NCBI GenBank assembly: GCA_008973525.1
Contig: WACJ01000225.1
Span: 186,001 to 250,000 of the forward strand
Direction: 5' to 3'
DNA from: Stenopsyche tienmushanensis
Taxonomy: Eukaryota; Arthropoda; Insecta; Trichoptera; Stenopsychidae
DNA length: 64,000 nucleotides
This document shows positions 44,608 through 56,441 of this stretch, in pieces (position 1 is the stretch's first letter; each line of letters starts with the position of its first letter). Below the pieces are notes generated by a model. That model was not told the DNA's origin and did not search any database. It saw only the letters and a list, made by a program, of their open reading frames with translations. A program made the position numbers and the translations under genes.

Positions 44608-47254
44608 TTATATAATGTTTGGTAAATAAAATAATGGTTTAGATTGTTTTTTGTGTAAATATATTATATGAATTGAGCAAAATGATTATTATTTATGATA
44701 TATATTCTCTAACTAGTCCACTTGTTATCTTGTTTACGACTGATTGAATCTTTAACCCGTCGATGAGGAATTGCACGTATTTGCAATTAAGGTCAAATGA
44801 TATAGAAAGAGCATTCTTGCCGAGTTCAGAGATTGTGAATCGGATACAGAAGCGGAGAGCTTTATACACGCTGCGTGATCCTAAGAGAATAGTGGATTTG
44901 TACAGACAATAAGTGGCAGACATACAAATATACCATCTATGTAAACGTTGAATTTAATATTTAATCACTCATCAAAGGATTAAAATAGCATGTTATAACC
45001 CTTTCCATGTCTACACGTCTAAATATTCTCAATATATTTTCAATTTTTTTTATATAGAAACTCAGGGCAGTATTCTATAGTCTGACAAATTGGACAAAAC
45101 GTTTTTTGGATTACTGTGGGGTCTCCTGTAGTTCAATAATGATTGTAACGTAAGAAACTCTAAATAAATATATAGAACAGATTCTAAATAAATAGTAATA
45201 TAAAGAATTTGGATAAAAATAACTCTTCTTAATAAATTTGGATAGCATTATAATTTTACATTTTGTAAACCAACTCTCGAATTGTGTACATTAGAGTACA
45301 GTGAGTTCTAGAATCCTATTGTAGAGAAAATAAAATTTAATTTGAAAACTATGCAAAAATTCATCAAGAATAGTGTGGTGAAATTGTTTTTGTTGCGAAA
45401 TGATGCAGAATATTTCTATATCATTAGGCTCTTCAAATATGATAAAACAAGTATGATAAATACTTTTTTTGATGTTGCAAAGTAAGATTAAGCAATCTCA
45501 GGTGACTGTATCAAAGCTTTTCAGTTTCTAATTTTTACCAATGCGAGTTTAGGATTGTTTTCAACCTCTTAAAGAGAATGTCAACTCCAACGCGTATCTC
45601 GAGAACAGCCTCAAAATCTTCATTGCTGTCTTTGTCTGTTTGCACAACCTTTTTTTTACTGTTGGTGACATCCAGCATATCTTCCATTTATTTTTGTTAG
45701 CTTGGTCAATCTCAGAGCAATCGGCCAAGCTTATCGATCTAAGATGAACAATCGAAGATTTGCCATAAATCGCATTCTTGAAATCTGTATTTATCCCCTA
45801 TAATGCTAAATATTTAAGAATAGGGGTTCTTAAATCTATGTACTCTCTGGAACATTTTTTTTTCGCAGACCTCTTGAATAACAGTTTTTTTGAAGATCTC
45901 ATCCCAAACCTTGGCATTTTAGGTCTTCAAATTCTAACCTTCAGCCCTTTATATGCGGAGCATGTAAGGTGAGAACGTCCTAGTTTTACAATTAAAGGTT
46001 GATATTTCAACATGGCTATGTTCCACAATCACTTTTTATAATTCCGCAGACCCCCAGTAATGGTTTCACAGACCAAAGTTTAAGAGGCGCTGTTTTAGAA
46101 TACTGAAAAGAATATGTGAGTGTGATTATTTACAAGTTTTTTGGAAAAAAAAGGTAAATAAAATACACTTTATTAGTATATAAAATATTGTTTTAATTTC
46201 CCATTAAGAACTTAACTCTATTTTCGTTTTACATACAGTATATATTTCTCCTAAATAATTTCCAATATTGCCAAAGGCTATCAATTCAAAAGTCCGCAAA
46301 TAGACAATTAAAGAATTGGTGGGCAAGGGCGAGGTTAAGAATCAAAAATGTTAGAAGCAATCAAATGATCTGCATAACAGATTCCGTTTAATATTAATAA
46401 AAGTTGCCTAATTTAAAACTTATCTTTTTTTATAAAAAGGTCATTTTTGATATGGAATGCGTAAAAAAACAAAGCTTACAATTGTCTCATATCAATATGA
46501 TATGTGAAGATGTATTGATTACGTGTTGATAACAATGGCACAGTTTGACAATAATTATATAACTATTTAGCCTTTGACTCAACACAGATATACAACTTCA
46601 TTAATTCAAATGAAAAATATAATATGCTACACAGTAGCTTTGATAGAAAGTAATCAATTTGCCCTTGGGTGATACAATTGAAGTGTTTTCAATAAACGGA
46701 CATACAAATGAATAGTGTATATTTGCTTCATTCAATAAGAAATAAATAATATAACATCCGTCAGTCGATATTTACACAGGATGTAAGCCTAAAAATATGT
46801 AAATACATCAATAAAAAAACTTAACATTATCAAAATTAATTTAAAAATAAATTTTGTATATCCGATGTACAATGAATTTTTTAAATTAAAATTATCACCA
46901 ATTATTGATAGCACTTCTGATTTGATTTATAAGCAATGCCAGTTTATCAATCCACATAAAGATTATATAAAAGATAAGGATATAGAAATCACAGGTACAT
47001 TTTTCTTTGCAAACATTTTCAATTCAGTTTTCAGGGATAAAGTGTAATAATGCGATGAATACTTTATTTACAGCATCATATTGGCAAATCTTTACATTTC
47101 AAACAATAATAACTTTCACGATTGATACATTATACATATAAAAAAATATTTTCTTATATAAACTTTTGATACACACCAACAAAATATATAAAGATGAATA
47201 AAAACATTTCTTATAGCAATCTTGTCATAAATTTTGACTAGGATACTAGAATCG
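44608..47254. other. Intergenic GPANK1-CACT, no gene recognised
   Basis: A TTAA-type end at 44752 (TTAACCCGTCGATGAGG) is followed by the palindrome AATTGCA-CGTATT-TGCAATT (44769-44788). The remaining DNA is AT-rich with unrecognised short frames (45778-45972, 46865-47047). CACT 3' UTR probably occupies the right end. Confidence 0.4.
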
Positions 47255-48157
47255 TTATAAACCTAGCCAATTGATGAATTTTAAAGCAAATTCAAATCCT
47301 ACAAAGCAAGCTGCGTTCGCTGGGAAAGCTCTGAGCATCACTGGCGTTATGCCTTTGTAGAGAGCTAAAGGTCCTTCATTTTTCATTAATGATTTGAAGA
47401 CGTCTCGAATTCCGTTGGGGTATGTGCCTTCGGGTGCAGTTTGAAGCCGACTTTTAAGAACATCTGCTGGCATTCCGATCAACCAATTGGCTATGCCTGC
47501 GGATCCTCCGGCAAGAATCGTTGTTGAAAGTGATACTGGTAGAGCTTTCCCAGTTTCCGGGTCAGTTTTTGTTAATATTTCTTTCACCCACTCATAAGCC
47601 AAGAAATACATTCCACTAGCCGGTACATCTCGCAGAACCGTTGCAAACGTTCCTTTGTAGATACTCCGCATGCCACCTTCCTTGTACAGTTTTTTAGCAC
47701 AGTCCACCATTCCATCGTATTTCTTTGGAGTGTTAGCTCCTTGCTGAATTTGTAAAAGGCATTTTATACGTTCACCGGGAGCCATCACTGCAGTAGTGAA
47801 AATACCCGAAAAGGCACCAGCCGAGAACAGCTGGACTTTGTTTAACGGTTGTTCTGAGGAGCCTTGAATTAATTTTTTGCCAACGCCAAAACCGAAGAAA
47901 CTGATGGCAAAAATAGGAGCAACTCCTGTAATGGGAGCAGTCATTCCTTTGTAGAGTCCACGGAATCCTTCATGGCGTATGGTTTTTGCGAAGCAGTCCC
48001 ACGTGCCTTTGTACAAGGCTTGTTTACCCGGCTCTGGTGGAGCCATGGTCTGGAGACGCACTTTCACTGTGTCCATGGGATGTCCCACGAGCACAGTGCA
48101 AACTCCTCCAAAACCACCGCAAAAAAAATATTTCACAGGACCCACAGGTTCCGCCAT
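47255..48157 (-). CDS. SLC25A20: Mitochondrial carnitine/acylcarnitine carrier (CACT, Drosophila colt)
   Basis: A complete 300-residue SLC25 carrier that swaps acylcarnitines for carnitine across the inner mitochondrial membrane for fatty-acid oxidation. Three ~100-residue repeats each carry the carrier signature: PMDTVKVR (27-34), PGERIKCL (127-134) and PADVLKSR. The family-specific substrate residues are present: His26 in GHPMD, Arg176-Asp177 in [11 protein letters not shown], and the Arg in [12 protein letters not shown]. The [12 protein letters not shown] stretch is diagnostic for CACT. The length equals that of animal orthologues. The whole coding region is one exon, unlike its intron-rich neighbours SMARCAL1 and CENP-T. 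It is divergently placed from CENP-T, 1.1 kb apart. The reading frames on the opposite strand are shadows. Confidence 0.97.
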   Translation of the reverse strand: MAEPVGPVKYFFCGGFGGVCTVLVGHPMDTVKVRLQTMAPPEPGKQALYKGTWDCFAKTIRHEGFRGLYKGMTAPITGVAPIFAISFFGFGVGKKLIQGSSEQPLNKVQLFSAGAFSGIFTTAVMAPGERIKCLLQIQQGANTPKKYDGMVDCAKKLYKEGGMRSIYKGTFATVLRDVPASGMYFLAYEWVKEILTKTDPETGKALPVSLSTTILAGGSAGIANWLIGMPADVLKSRLQTAPEGTYPNGIRDVFKSLMKNEGPLALYKGITPVMLRAFPANAACFVGFEFALKFINWLGL

Positions 48158-49281
48158 GTCTGTAGTTGACGTCTACTTAATTGAAAATGACAAAGTCCAC
48201 AGATGTTAAATCACTTAACTTTCACCCGGTTACGTTACCAACCAGTTTAAAAAGGCTAACAAAAGTCAGGCATAACCTATACTGTCAAATAAAAAGATTC
48301 GTGGATAAACTTAAAAATAATACAGCGAAATAAAAATAATATTTATAAGCTTATTTTATACATTAAAAAAAATTGACAATTATAAAAATTAATTTAATTT
48401 TTTTTAAAAATTATTATTGGTGATTTAATTTAGTTTTGATTTAGATTCCATCATTCATAAAAAATATATACATTCAATCACTAGCCATAATATCAATAGT
48501 ATATATTAAAAGCAATTAATTCTTACAATATTCGTTTTTTTTTAATTTATATGTATTTACTTTTCTTTTATTATAATAAATATCACTATCTTATTTTTTT
48601 TAAATGTACAACAAATTGCCTTTTAACAAAAATTTGTAACCTAATTAAATACTCAATCTCATTATTTTATATTTTTTTAAACAACGCGAATCAAGATGAC
48701 GCAATTTTTTTACGATTTAATTTTAAAAATAAAATTATTAAGCTTTTAATAAATTTTAAGTTCTCAATTATATTTTTTCAACTTAACCAAATATTTTTGG
48801 CTACGACATAATATATACAGTTATGGCCAAATAAAAGTATGCATTTGAACTGGCCGTTTTGTCTTGTGATTGTAACAGCTTCTCAGTGTTTGACGCGTTA
48901 GGTATTTTGTATTATATTGAAAAACTATTACACATTGTATTGTATTACATAGCTGTTAAACCTGTTATAATATTATATATATAATTAAACTATTTAAAGC
49001 CAGCCCTCGTATAATATTTTCATTTCAATGCTCAACAATGTTTGGCATTTTAAATTAAAAATATAAACATGCATTTGCATACTAATTACAAGAAATTTAA
49101 AGATTCACGTGCGTTGAAAATATTTTCGGTGATACTATAATGTCATTATCGCTAGTATTTCATTTAAGAAACCGAAAAGACCTTATAAAACAGTATATTT
49201 GACCAACACAATTGTCAATGTGTAAGATTCTCATTATATTTGATATGATAAAAAATATTTTTCCAGGACTAAAAAACAAAC
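48158..49281. promoter_or_regulatory. Intergenic CACT / CENP-T, divergent promoter region
   Basis: About 1.1 kb of AT-rich DNA between the two start codons. It should hold both promoters and 5' UTRs, but no core motif stands out. A Tc1/mariner-like end sits at about 48816. Confidence 0.4.
48816..48860. mobile_element. Tc1/mariner-like terminal sequence (single end)
   Basis: TA followed by CAGTTATGGCCAAATAAAAG resembles the CAGT..TGGCCAAAAGTAT ends of Tc1-like elements. A convincing second end was not found in the intergenic space. Confidence 0.35.
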
Positions 49282-52200
49282 ATGAAAAGAAGAGCGGAGT
49301 CGCGGGACCTTCAAAGATTCAGTTTACAAAAACGGTTAAGTATGCTGGGAAGATCTGATTCTGGCGGTAGTGTTGATCGTGAATCCATATTAGATGAAAA
49401 TACTGATGTAGATTATAATCGAAGAGGTATGTAACGTTTAATGCATTTTTTTACTTCACGATTATAAAAACAATTAAATATTTTATATTTTTAGAAACTC
49501 AATGGTGGAAAAGGCTCGATGATAATCAAAGAAGAGTTTCAGATACATTTTTCGCTAACAATACTAACAAATCGGAAGATATATGCGAATACAATAATAT
49601 TGTTATTGAGCAAAGGTTTTATTTTATTACATCTTTTTTTCTTGATAAATATAATTTTATAATTTTTCAGCTTGGAATTTGTATTTTGAAAATTGACTAA
49701 CCCTTATTATTAATTTTTTTTTATAGCCAACGCATCTATATGGTTAGTACACAAGACGTTTCATCTGTTGAAAAATTTTCTGTTGGCTCAGTTAATTCAT
49801 TTTCTAGTATGTCACCATCTATTGATTTTACAAATCAGAAAGGAAATTTATTTCAACGAAATAAAATGAGAATACGCGAATCCCAACCATTGCCTGATAA
49901 TGCATCATCGAGCAGCTCAAATAGGATTAAATTTGTCGACAAAAGACTATCTAATATGGATCGTTCTGTGCTATCGTTTGTCAGCATGGATGATGCAGAA
50001 AAAGAGACTCCAAAAAATCAGTTTTACCCAAAAAAATCTTTATTCAAGAGAACCACTGATGTTCAACCAATGAACAAAAGTCCGATATATTTTCCTTCAC
50101 CAACGCATAGTGAAACTCACATGAAATCTGCTGAAATTAGTGATAAAGATGATGAAATCAAGACGCTATTTAAAAATCGCAAGCCTTTAGAAAAAGGAGT
50201 GTATGCTAAAGCATTAGAGTCGACGACAAATTTTACGTATGCTGACAAAAACCAAGATATATCCGAAGATATTCAACCAAGGAAAATACTATTTAGAACA
50301 AAAGGAGTGTCCAACAATGATAGGAAGAAATCTGTATTTGCTGAGGCTGTATCATATGAAAAAAGTGAATCAAATACGGAATCAGTGTTCTTTCCTCCGG
50401 CAAATCCAAGCAGTTCATCTAAACATGATTTTATAGAAAAATCTGTTTCACAAAAAGAACTCTTAAAAGTTCCCGTGGAAAACATTATTTCCGCAATAGA
50501 TAATAAGTCAGATGATGATGAAAGTATAAAATCAGACTTTAACCAAGCTTCTCCATTCAGTATTGCGTCTGAAAGTATTAATTATGAAAAATTTAAGCAA
50601 TTGGCTTCGTCGACAGTTATCGGAGGCGATGTAAGTCCGAAAACTCCATTTAGATATAAAAGTGCGAGAAGATTTATGCAACCTTTGACTGCTTCAAATA
50701 CCAATAATATACCAGAAGAACACGAACATTCAAATATTGATGTGGATATGGAAAACAAACCTAGTGAGTCATTTGAAAAAAATAATTTGGGAGAAACCAC
50801 CCCCGTTAAAAAAGTATCTCAGCTAGAGTCTTTGCGAAATAGCGCAAAAAATACATTAAAAAATTTGATTACTAGAAAATCTCTTCGCTTATCTAATCTG
50901 GATAAAAGTAAAAGTAACGACACTAATGGCTCTTATATTGATGTTGTAAATTTTACTAATCAGAATTTGAATTATCTCGGAGGTAATCAAGAAGATATGG
51001 GCGAATCACCTGATTTAATTAGAAAGTCTAAGGTAAATTTGTGTTTTACGATTTTTATTATGTATTAAATCTGGACATAGGTGTCGTAATGATTGAACAT
51101 TAGACGTATGTTTAGACAATAATGTGTTTCAATAACATATTTTTATATAGAAATTATATTTCTCCATTGGGTGGTATCTTTGAAAGCAGTTTCCAATATG
51201 CAGTCCTGATTTTCGATTACATGTATCCCAAAAATAATTAGTTTGGCGTATTCCGCCCCTAATCTTTCTGTTCGAACATGCAGAGCAATATTTACTTTTC
51301 ACATATACACAGTGCTGCAATATATACAGTTTCTCGTTAAGTCTTTCATCTTTATCCGAGGACAATGATCTTCTTATCTTTCCAAGCTAATAATAAAATA
51401 TCTGAGCAACAGGCAGCAACAGTATTACTTTTTGTTACAGCTGGTATATATTTTCCGTTTGTACTAAGTGTACCAGTTAAATAGCAACTTAGTTTTAGAA
51501 GCTCCTGCGCTAATGATGCCATTCAAGGTGCCTAAATAAAACTATTCATCGTTACTTTCAGATTCACAATACACTTTTTCGGTAACTTTCTTTTTGCCAT
51601 TTTGGAGTATTATTTTGAAATATCTTAAAGCTTTATTTGAAATTCAGTGATGTATCTCTGACGCTTGTCGATTTTTTCACTCTCAAAAGGTGACTGACTC
51701 ATAATGGCGTATTTTATAGCCGCGTTTCGTTATTGCTGATTTGTTGGGCAATGTTTTGGTTTGTGACAATTGATACATGAATGAATAGAATCAAGATTCG
51801 TATGGTTCCTTGTTGTGGTGGATAAAAGTAGAGAAACAACCGCCAAGGGTTAAGTTTGATAGTTTATAAACCAATTTAAATTGATATGGATATATTAGTT
51901 CTGAATTTATTCTAATTTTCTTTTTTTTTATTATACAGCTCCAGGAAACCAACGGTTTCGATTCATTTGTAGATCACGGATTGGATAAAAAAAAACTATC
52001 TCAGCTTCCCACATTTGTTGATCCAGCGTCTACAAAAAAACAGTCAATTATGGCATTGCGCTCTCTAGATGACATTGACGAACACCTAAAATCATTAAAT
52101 CAAAGTGAAATTGATAGAGCTTTCGAGGAAGAAATGAAAGCTAAAAGAACAAATCCACCTGTTAGACGTTCTACTATCTTTGCCATTCCAAATGATGATA

Positions 52201-55200
52201 ATTCATTGATGGATAACACAAATGAAATGGAAAGCCAAAATCAAAGTTTTGTGCATCGATATCCTTTTAGACATTCAAATGTTCCAGTGGCAATACACGC
52301 TAACGTACCATTAGATATTGAATCACAAACCAAAAAGAAACACGATACGGATACGTCTATTTTAAAAAAAGGATTGAAGGACGGTTTACTGGATAAGAAT
52401 TATAATAAAAATGAACATGTTCAAAAAATTAGAGAGGAAGAAGTTAATATTTTAAATGAAATTGTCGAAGTTGAAGATAACATAAATACTTCAATTTCAA
52501 GCAATGAACATAACAATTTTGTTAATGCTTCCTTTTCTGAGGAATATAATAAATCTGATAAGAATATCAATGTGCAAGATGTTAACAATTCCAAATCAAA
52601 ATCAATGAATAAATCGGCTTCATCTTCAATTAACGTCATAAAAACTCGAGCTTCTACAAGCTCTAATAGAAAAAGTATCTCATCTGTTTCTATTGTCGAT
52701 AAAAGTAAAGTACATGATACTTCAATATCTAAGAATAATTCCTTAGAAAATAATAATGAGCAAAATATTTCTTATAAAATGACAGTCGAAGAAGGAATTT
52801 CTTCAGCCAGTACTAAAGAAAGTGAAGTTTCATTACATAGTGATAACATTATTAATGCAGCAAATATAGCAAGTGATGATTCTAAAAATATCAGCAGCGA
52901 GAGAAACTCTTCAGCCATTACCAATGAACAAGACAACTCTTTAACTGGTAATAGATCCAGCAATTCAATTAATGCGGACATCAACGCTTCGAAGAGAATT
53001 ACTGATAAAATAAATTCTTCGGTAACCAGAAAAGAGCAGAATATGTCTTCAAATCGTAACAAAAGCAGTACTTCTATAACGACAATTGGAAAAACAAATT
53101 CGTCACATAGTGAGCAAAATGATTCCGTTGCTATAGAAAGTGAGCCGTCAATAAGAACCAGTGATGAAATTAATTCTTCGGCCACTGAAAAACAGCTAAA
53201 TATTTCATTGAATGGTAATTTAGAAAGCGATATCTCAAAAAGGATCACCGAGGAAATCAATCATTCGGTCGTTAAAATAAAAGAAAATAATTTTTCACAT
53301 GTTAATAAAAGTAATAGTTCGTCGTCGAACACAGAAAAGGATACTTCAATTAGTAGTAACGAGAAAGATGTTTCATTGCATCTGAATAAAATTAATAATT
53401 CCGCATATACAGTAAACGATGATTCCAAAAAAATTGATTCTTCGGCTGTTATCGATGAGCTAAATTATTCTTCAAATGATAATAAAACCATTAGTTCGTC
53501 TGATGCAGAAAATAATATTTCAAAAAGGATCGGTACTGAAATTAATGATTTGTCCGTCGGAAATGAGCAAAATACATCTTCAGATTCATTCAGTACAGGC
53601 GACACAGCTAACGTGGAAAGTGATATTCCTGAAGTAAACGTTGAAAATGTTAATTCTTCAGCTGCTTCTGAAGCGCAAGAAGTTAGTAGGCATTCAATAA
53701 ATATAAATGAAAGTGATTATAAAATGGTAAACGACGGTAAAATGCAAAACATGTCGTTGAATAGAAATAAAACTGATAATATAGCTTGTGTGAATATCGA
53801 TACATCGGAGGAAGTCAGAAAAGATGTAGATTCTTCAATCAATGGTAAAACGCTGAATATATCTTCACATTCCAATAAACAATTTAACGATGCAGAAAGT
53901 AATACATCTAAAATGAGCATTGATGAAATGAATTCGTCGTCTAAGAATAAAGAGCAAGATATTGTATTCAATCAAAATGAAATTAAGAGCGCTGAAAATA
54001 CAAAAGCGGATGATGATTCTAAAATAATGCATGATGATATAACTTCTCCAGCTATTGATAAAGAGCAAAACATTTTATTGGAAAAGAATGAAACTGGTAA
54101 TGAAATGGACATTGGAAGTGATGTTAATTCCTTAATTGTCATTGAAACCCAAAATATTTCCAGGAATGTTAATACGGTCAGTAATATAGTTCAAATAAAT
54201 GACAATACTTTGAAATCTATTAAGAATTCTTCTGCTGATAGTATTGAGCAAAACATTTCGCCAAATAGATCCAGTAATATAACCAATGCAGAAAGCGACA
54301 ATTCAAAAAGGTTCAGTTTAAAATTAGATTCTTCAACTATGAATAAAGATTTTAATATCTTAATGAATAGGAATGAAACTGGCAAAACAATTATTGCAGA
54401 GAGCGAATCTTCCAACAGAATAAGTGATGAATTAAATTCATCATCTAGTAACAAAGCGCATCATATTCCTAGTAGTGATGACACGTATGAAGAAATTGAG
54501 ACGTCTAAACAGTCCGCTGAACAAATAAATGAAATCGAACAATTAATTCAAGAAGGCTGTTCATTTAAAGAAATTAATCATGAAAATGAAGAAGTTAATG
54601 AACAAAATGCTGAAAGAAACACCGATTCCCAAATTAATATGAAATCAACAAATGATACTCAAACGGTAGATGACACTGAAGGAATGGTGCTCGAGTATCA
54701 TTCTGATGAAAATAGAACTTATTACGATAGCAATAGTATTGATTTAGATGAGGATCAAATCGAACATAACTCTGATTTTACCCGTAAAACTCATCAAGAT
54801 ATGGAATTTACGCTTGTTAATGATTCAGAGCATACTTTAATAGATGACAATAAAGAAAAATCATCTGTAGCCAACTTAGATGTTGATTCAGAAAAAATAT
54901 TAAATAATACAAAACCAAAATCAATAATAAACACTCCCAATAATACACGTTTTATTGAAAAAGATGTTATAGTAGATAATACGAGCGAAACAAGAACTGA
55001 TAAAATATATTCATTTTCAATGGACTCCTTGGAAATGACGCCTTCAAAGACCTCGAATACTCTAAATTTGAAAAACCAAAGTTCAATGATTAAAAGTATC
55101 TATAAACCAAACAATAGGAAATTGTCAACAATTTCCGTGCGAACACCATTTTTCAATCGTGACGAAAATATCATACCCACGATTGACACTGACGTTCTGC

Positions 55201-56197
55201 GCAATAAATTTAGATTAATGAATAACGACGTCGATAGTACCACGTTTGAGAGTGAAATAGATACCGATACAAGGGACTCGACGTTTCTTTTAAACGCGAG
55301 ACCGACAACATACTCTCCTAATTTAAAAAAGCATCCAAGCACCAAACAAAATGCGGAAAATCTTGCAAAATATCTAAACAAATTGAAAGACGACGAGGAA
55401 TCACGAAAGAAGCGAACGGTAAATATAAAATTTATTATGAAATAAATTTGTTTTTTATTCTAATCGTCGTCGACGAATATTTGCAGGAAAATATTTTAGC
55501 GAATATATTCGATTCGCGTAAAAATCTCGTCGAAAATTTAAAGCATGGAAAATTGCTCAAGAACATCGAAAAACCTATCAAAAAGAGAGTCGTTAAACCT
55601 AAGATGCCACAGCAAGTTAAGCCTGTAAATGAAGTTGAAAATGCCGTCGATATGATGATTGGTAAAGTACACAAGGCGCCAAAATTGTACATGAAAGAGC
55701 AATGGATAACACCGAGACTTTATAATTTTGTACAAAAAAAAATTGAAGCAAAGTGAGTATATATATGTATATATTGCTGCGTATGTATATATATATTACA
55801 ATATTTTATACGTTAATTTATCCGAAAATCATTTACAGATATGGATTAAGAACGCGGTCAAGATCTGAGAAATTTGTGAAATATTTGGCTGAAATTGTAA
55901 ATACAGTTACGAAAAGCAAGAAAAATTATAATGATTATATATTACAATTGAAAAATGAAATGTCTCGGTTGAAGCTTGTCGATACGCATTTCGATTTTCA
56001 TTGTTTCGTAAAAGAATACTTGCCGTTCCATTTCAGAATAAGGGTAAGACGGATACATTTCGTTGTTTATATTATGAAATTTTCTAATGTTTCTTTTTTT
56101 CATAAATCATTAATTTAATTTTTAGTCTATTCCGGCTTGCGGAAGGGATGTTCCTGTTATCACAGATGTATTTGAGTCGATAAGAACAAAGGATTAA
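49282..56197 (+). CDS. CENPT: CENP-T-like kinetochore protein, 1,864 residues
   Basis: CENP-T joins the inner kinetochore (histone-fold partner CENP-W) to the Ndc80/Mis12 complexes. Seven exons: 49282-49426, 49495-49615, 49727-51032, 51939-55418, 55487-55752, 55839-56043 and 56126-56197. All are GT-AG and join in frame to 1,864 residues. The last ~110 residues show the CENP-T pattern: WITPRLYNFVQKKIEAKYG and three helices, then MSRLKLVDTHFDFHCFVKEY, LPFHFRIRSIPACGRDVPVI. These match the family's LMRRQGLVTD, LVERHLPLEYRQLLIPCAY. The rest is Ser/Asn/acidic and largely disordered, with a 3.48-kb exon holding degenerate repeats. The N-terminus is short and basic (MKRRAESRDLQRFSLQKRL). TP-containing basic motifs (SPKTPFRYKSARRFM ~393, VRTPFFNRD ~1591) are candidate phospho-regulated outer-kinetochore binding sites. 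Vertebrate CENP-T has about 560 residues. Alternative: another protein with a CENP-T-type histone fold. Confidence 0.82.
51064..51853 (-). mobile_element. Decayed piggyBac-like element in CENP-T intron 3
   Basis: Minus strand: a 5' end TTAACCCTTGGCGGTTGTTT (TTAA 51850-51853), then an N-terminal frame MSQSPFESEKIDKRQRY (start about 51702) that soon hits stops. At 51365-51129 it has a C-terminal cysteine-rich tail: SKYCSACSNRKIRGG, FWDTC, GLHIGNCFQRYH. This is the layout of a piggyBac transposase with its catalytic core deleted. The left boundary (TTAA at 51064) is uncertain. Confidence 0.65.
51129..51365 (-). pseudogene. piggyBac transposase C-terminal fragment
   Basis: A 78-codon frame ending in the CxxC...C...C..YH zinc-binding tail of piggyBac-family transposases (KSKYCSACS, NCFQRYHP). 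The catalytic aspartates are absent. It lies antisense inside CENP-T intron 3 (51033-51938) and is not part of CENP-T. Confidence 0.7.
52758..54490 (+). repeat. Degenerate ~25-55-residue protein repeat in the CENP-T large exon
   Basis: About 17 cores of the form (N/K/S)EQNxSxN recur. Examples are NEQNISYK, NEQDNSLT, KEQNMSSN, SEQNDSVA, EKQLNISL, NEKDVSLH, NEQNTSSD, EAQEVSRH, KMQNMSLN, KEQDIVFN, KEQNILLE, ETQNISRN and IEQNISPN. Between them lie (I/L)NSS, AESDxSKRIxDE and NKxxN segments. Spacing varies from ~26 to ~56 residues. They cover roughly residues 798-1375. Confidence 0.75.
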
Positions 56198-56267
56198 ATA
56201 ATTGAACGTCGATTGTCATGCATTTCAAAATGAATTTTTAATTGTGCACATTTACTGTTAAAATTAT

Positions 56268-56273
56268 AATAAA
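56268..56273 (+). terminator. Candidate CENP-T polyadenylation signal
   Basis: AATAAA about 70 bp downstream of the CENP-T stop codon. Confidence 0.45.
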
Positions 56274-56441
56274 TTTGATAAGTGTTAATCTTAAATCGTT
56301 AATTAACTATAGTATGTATATTTATAGAAATTTAGAAGTAGCATGTTTTAAGTTACATTTTTGGTACAAATATAATAAGTTGATATTTGTTAATTTTTTG
56401 TATGCACCTATTCCTCCCTTTATGATTTTATCGAACCTTGA
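56274..56441. other. CENP-T / SMARCAL1 convergent intergenic DNA
   Basis: The two genes end tail to tail, 848 bp apart, and this AT-rich stretch has no coding potential. Confidence 0.4.

Noticed and set aside
44362..44625. 87-codon plus frame downstream of GPANK1
   Set aside because: Inside the dispersed retroelement that recurs at 61605-62040.
47972..48209. Open frames on plus opposite CACT
   Set aside because: Shadows of the conserved carrier; no family resemblance of their own.
52772..53260. 162-codon minus frame opposite CENP-T
   Set aside because: Low-complexity antisense of the Ser/Asn-rich repeats (Leu/Ile/Ser-rich product), no independent motif.
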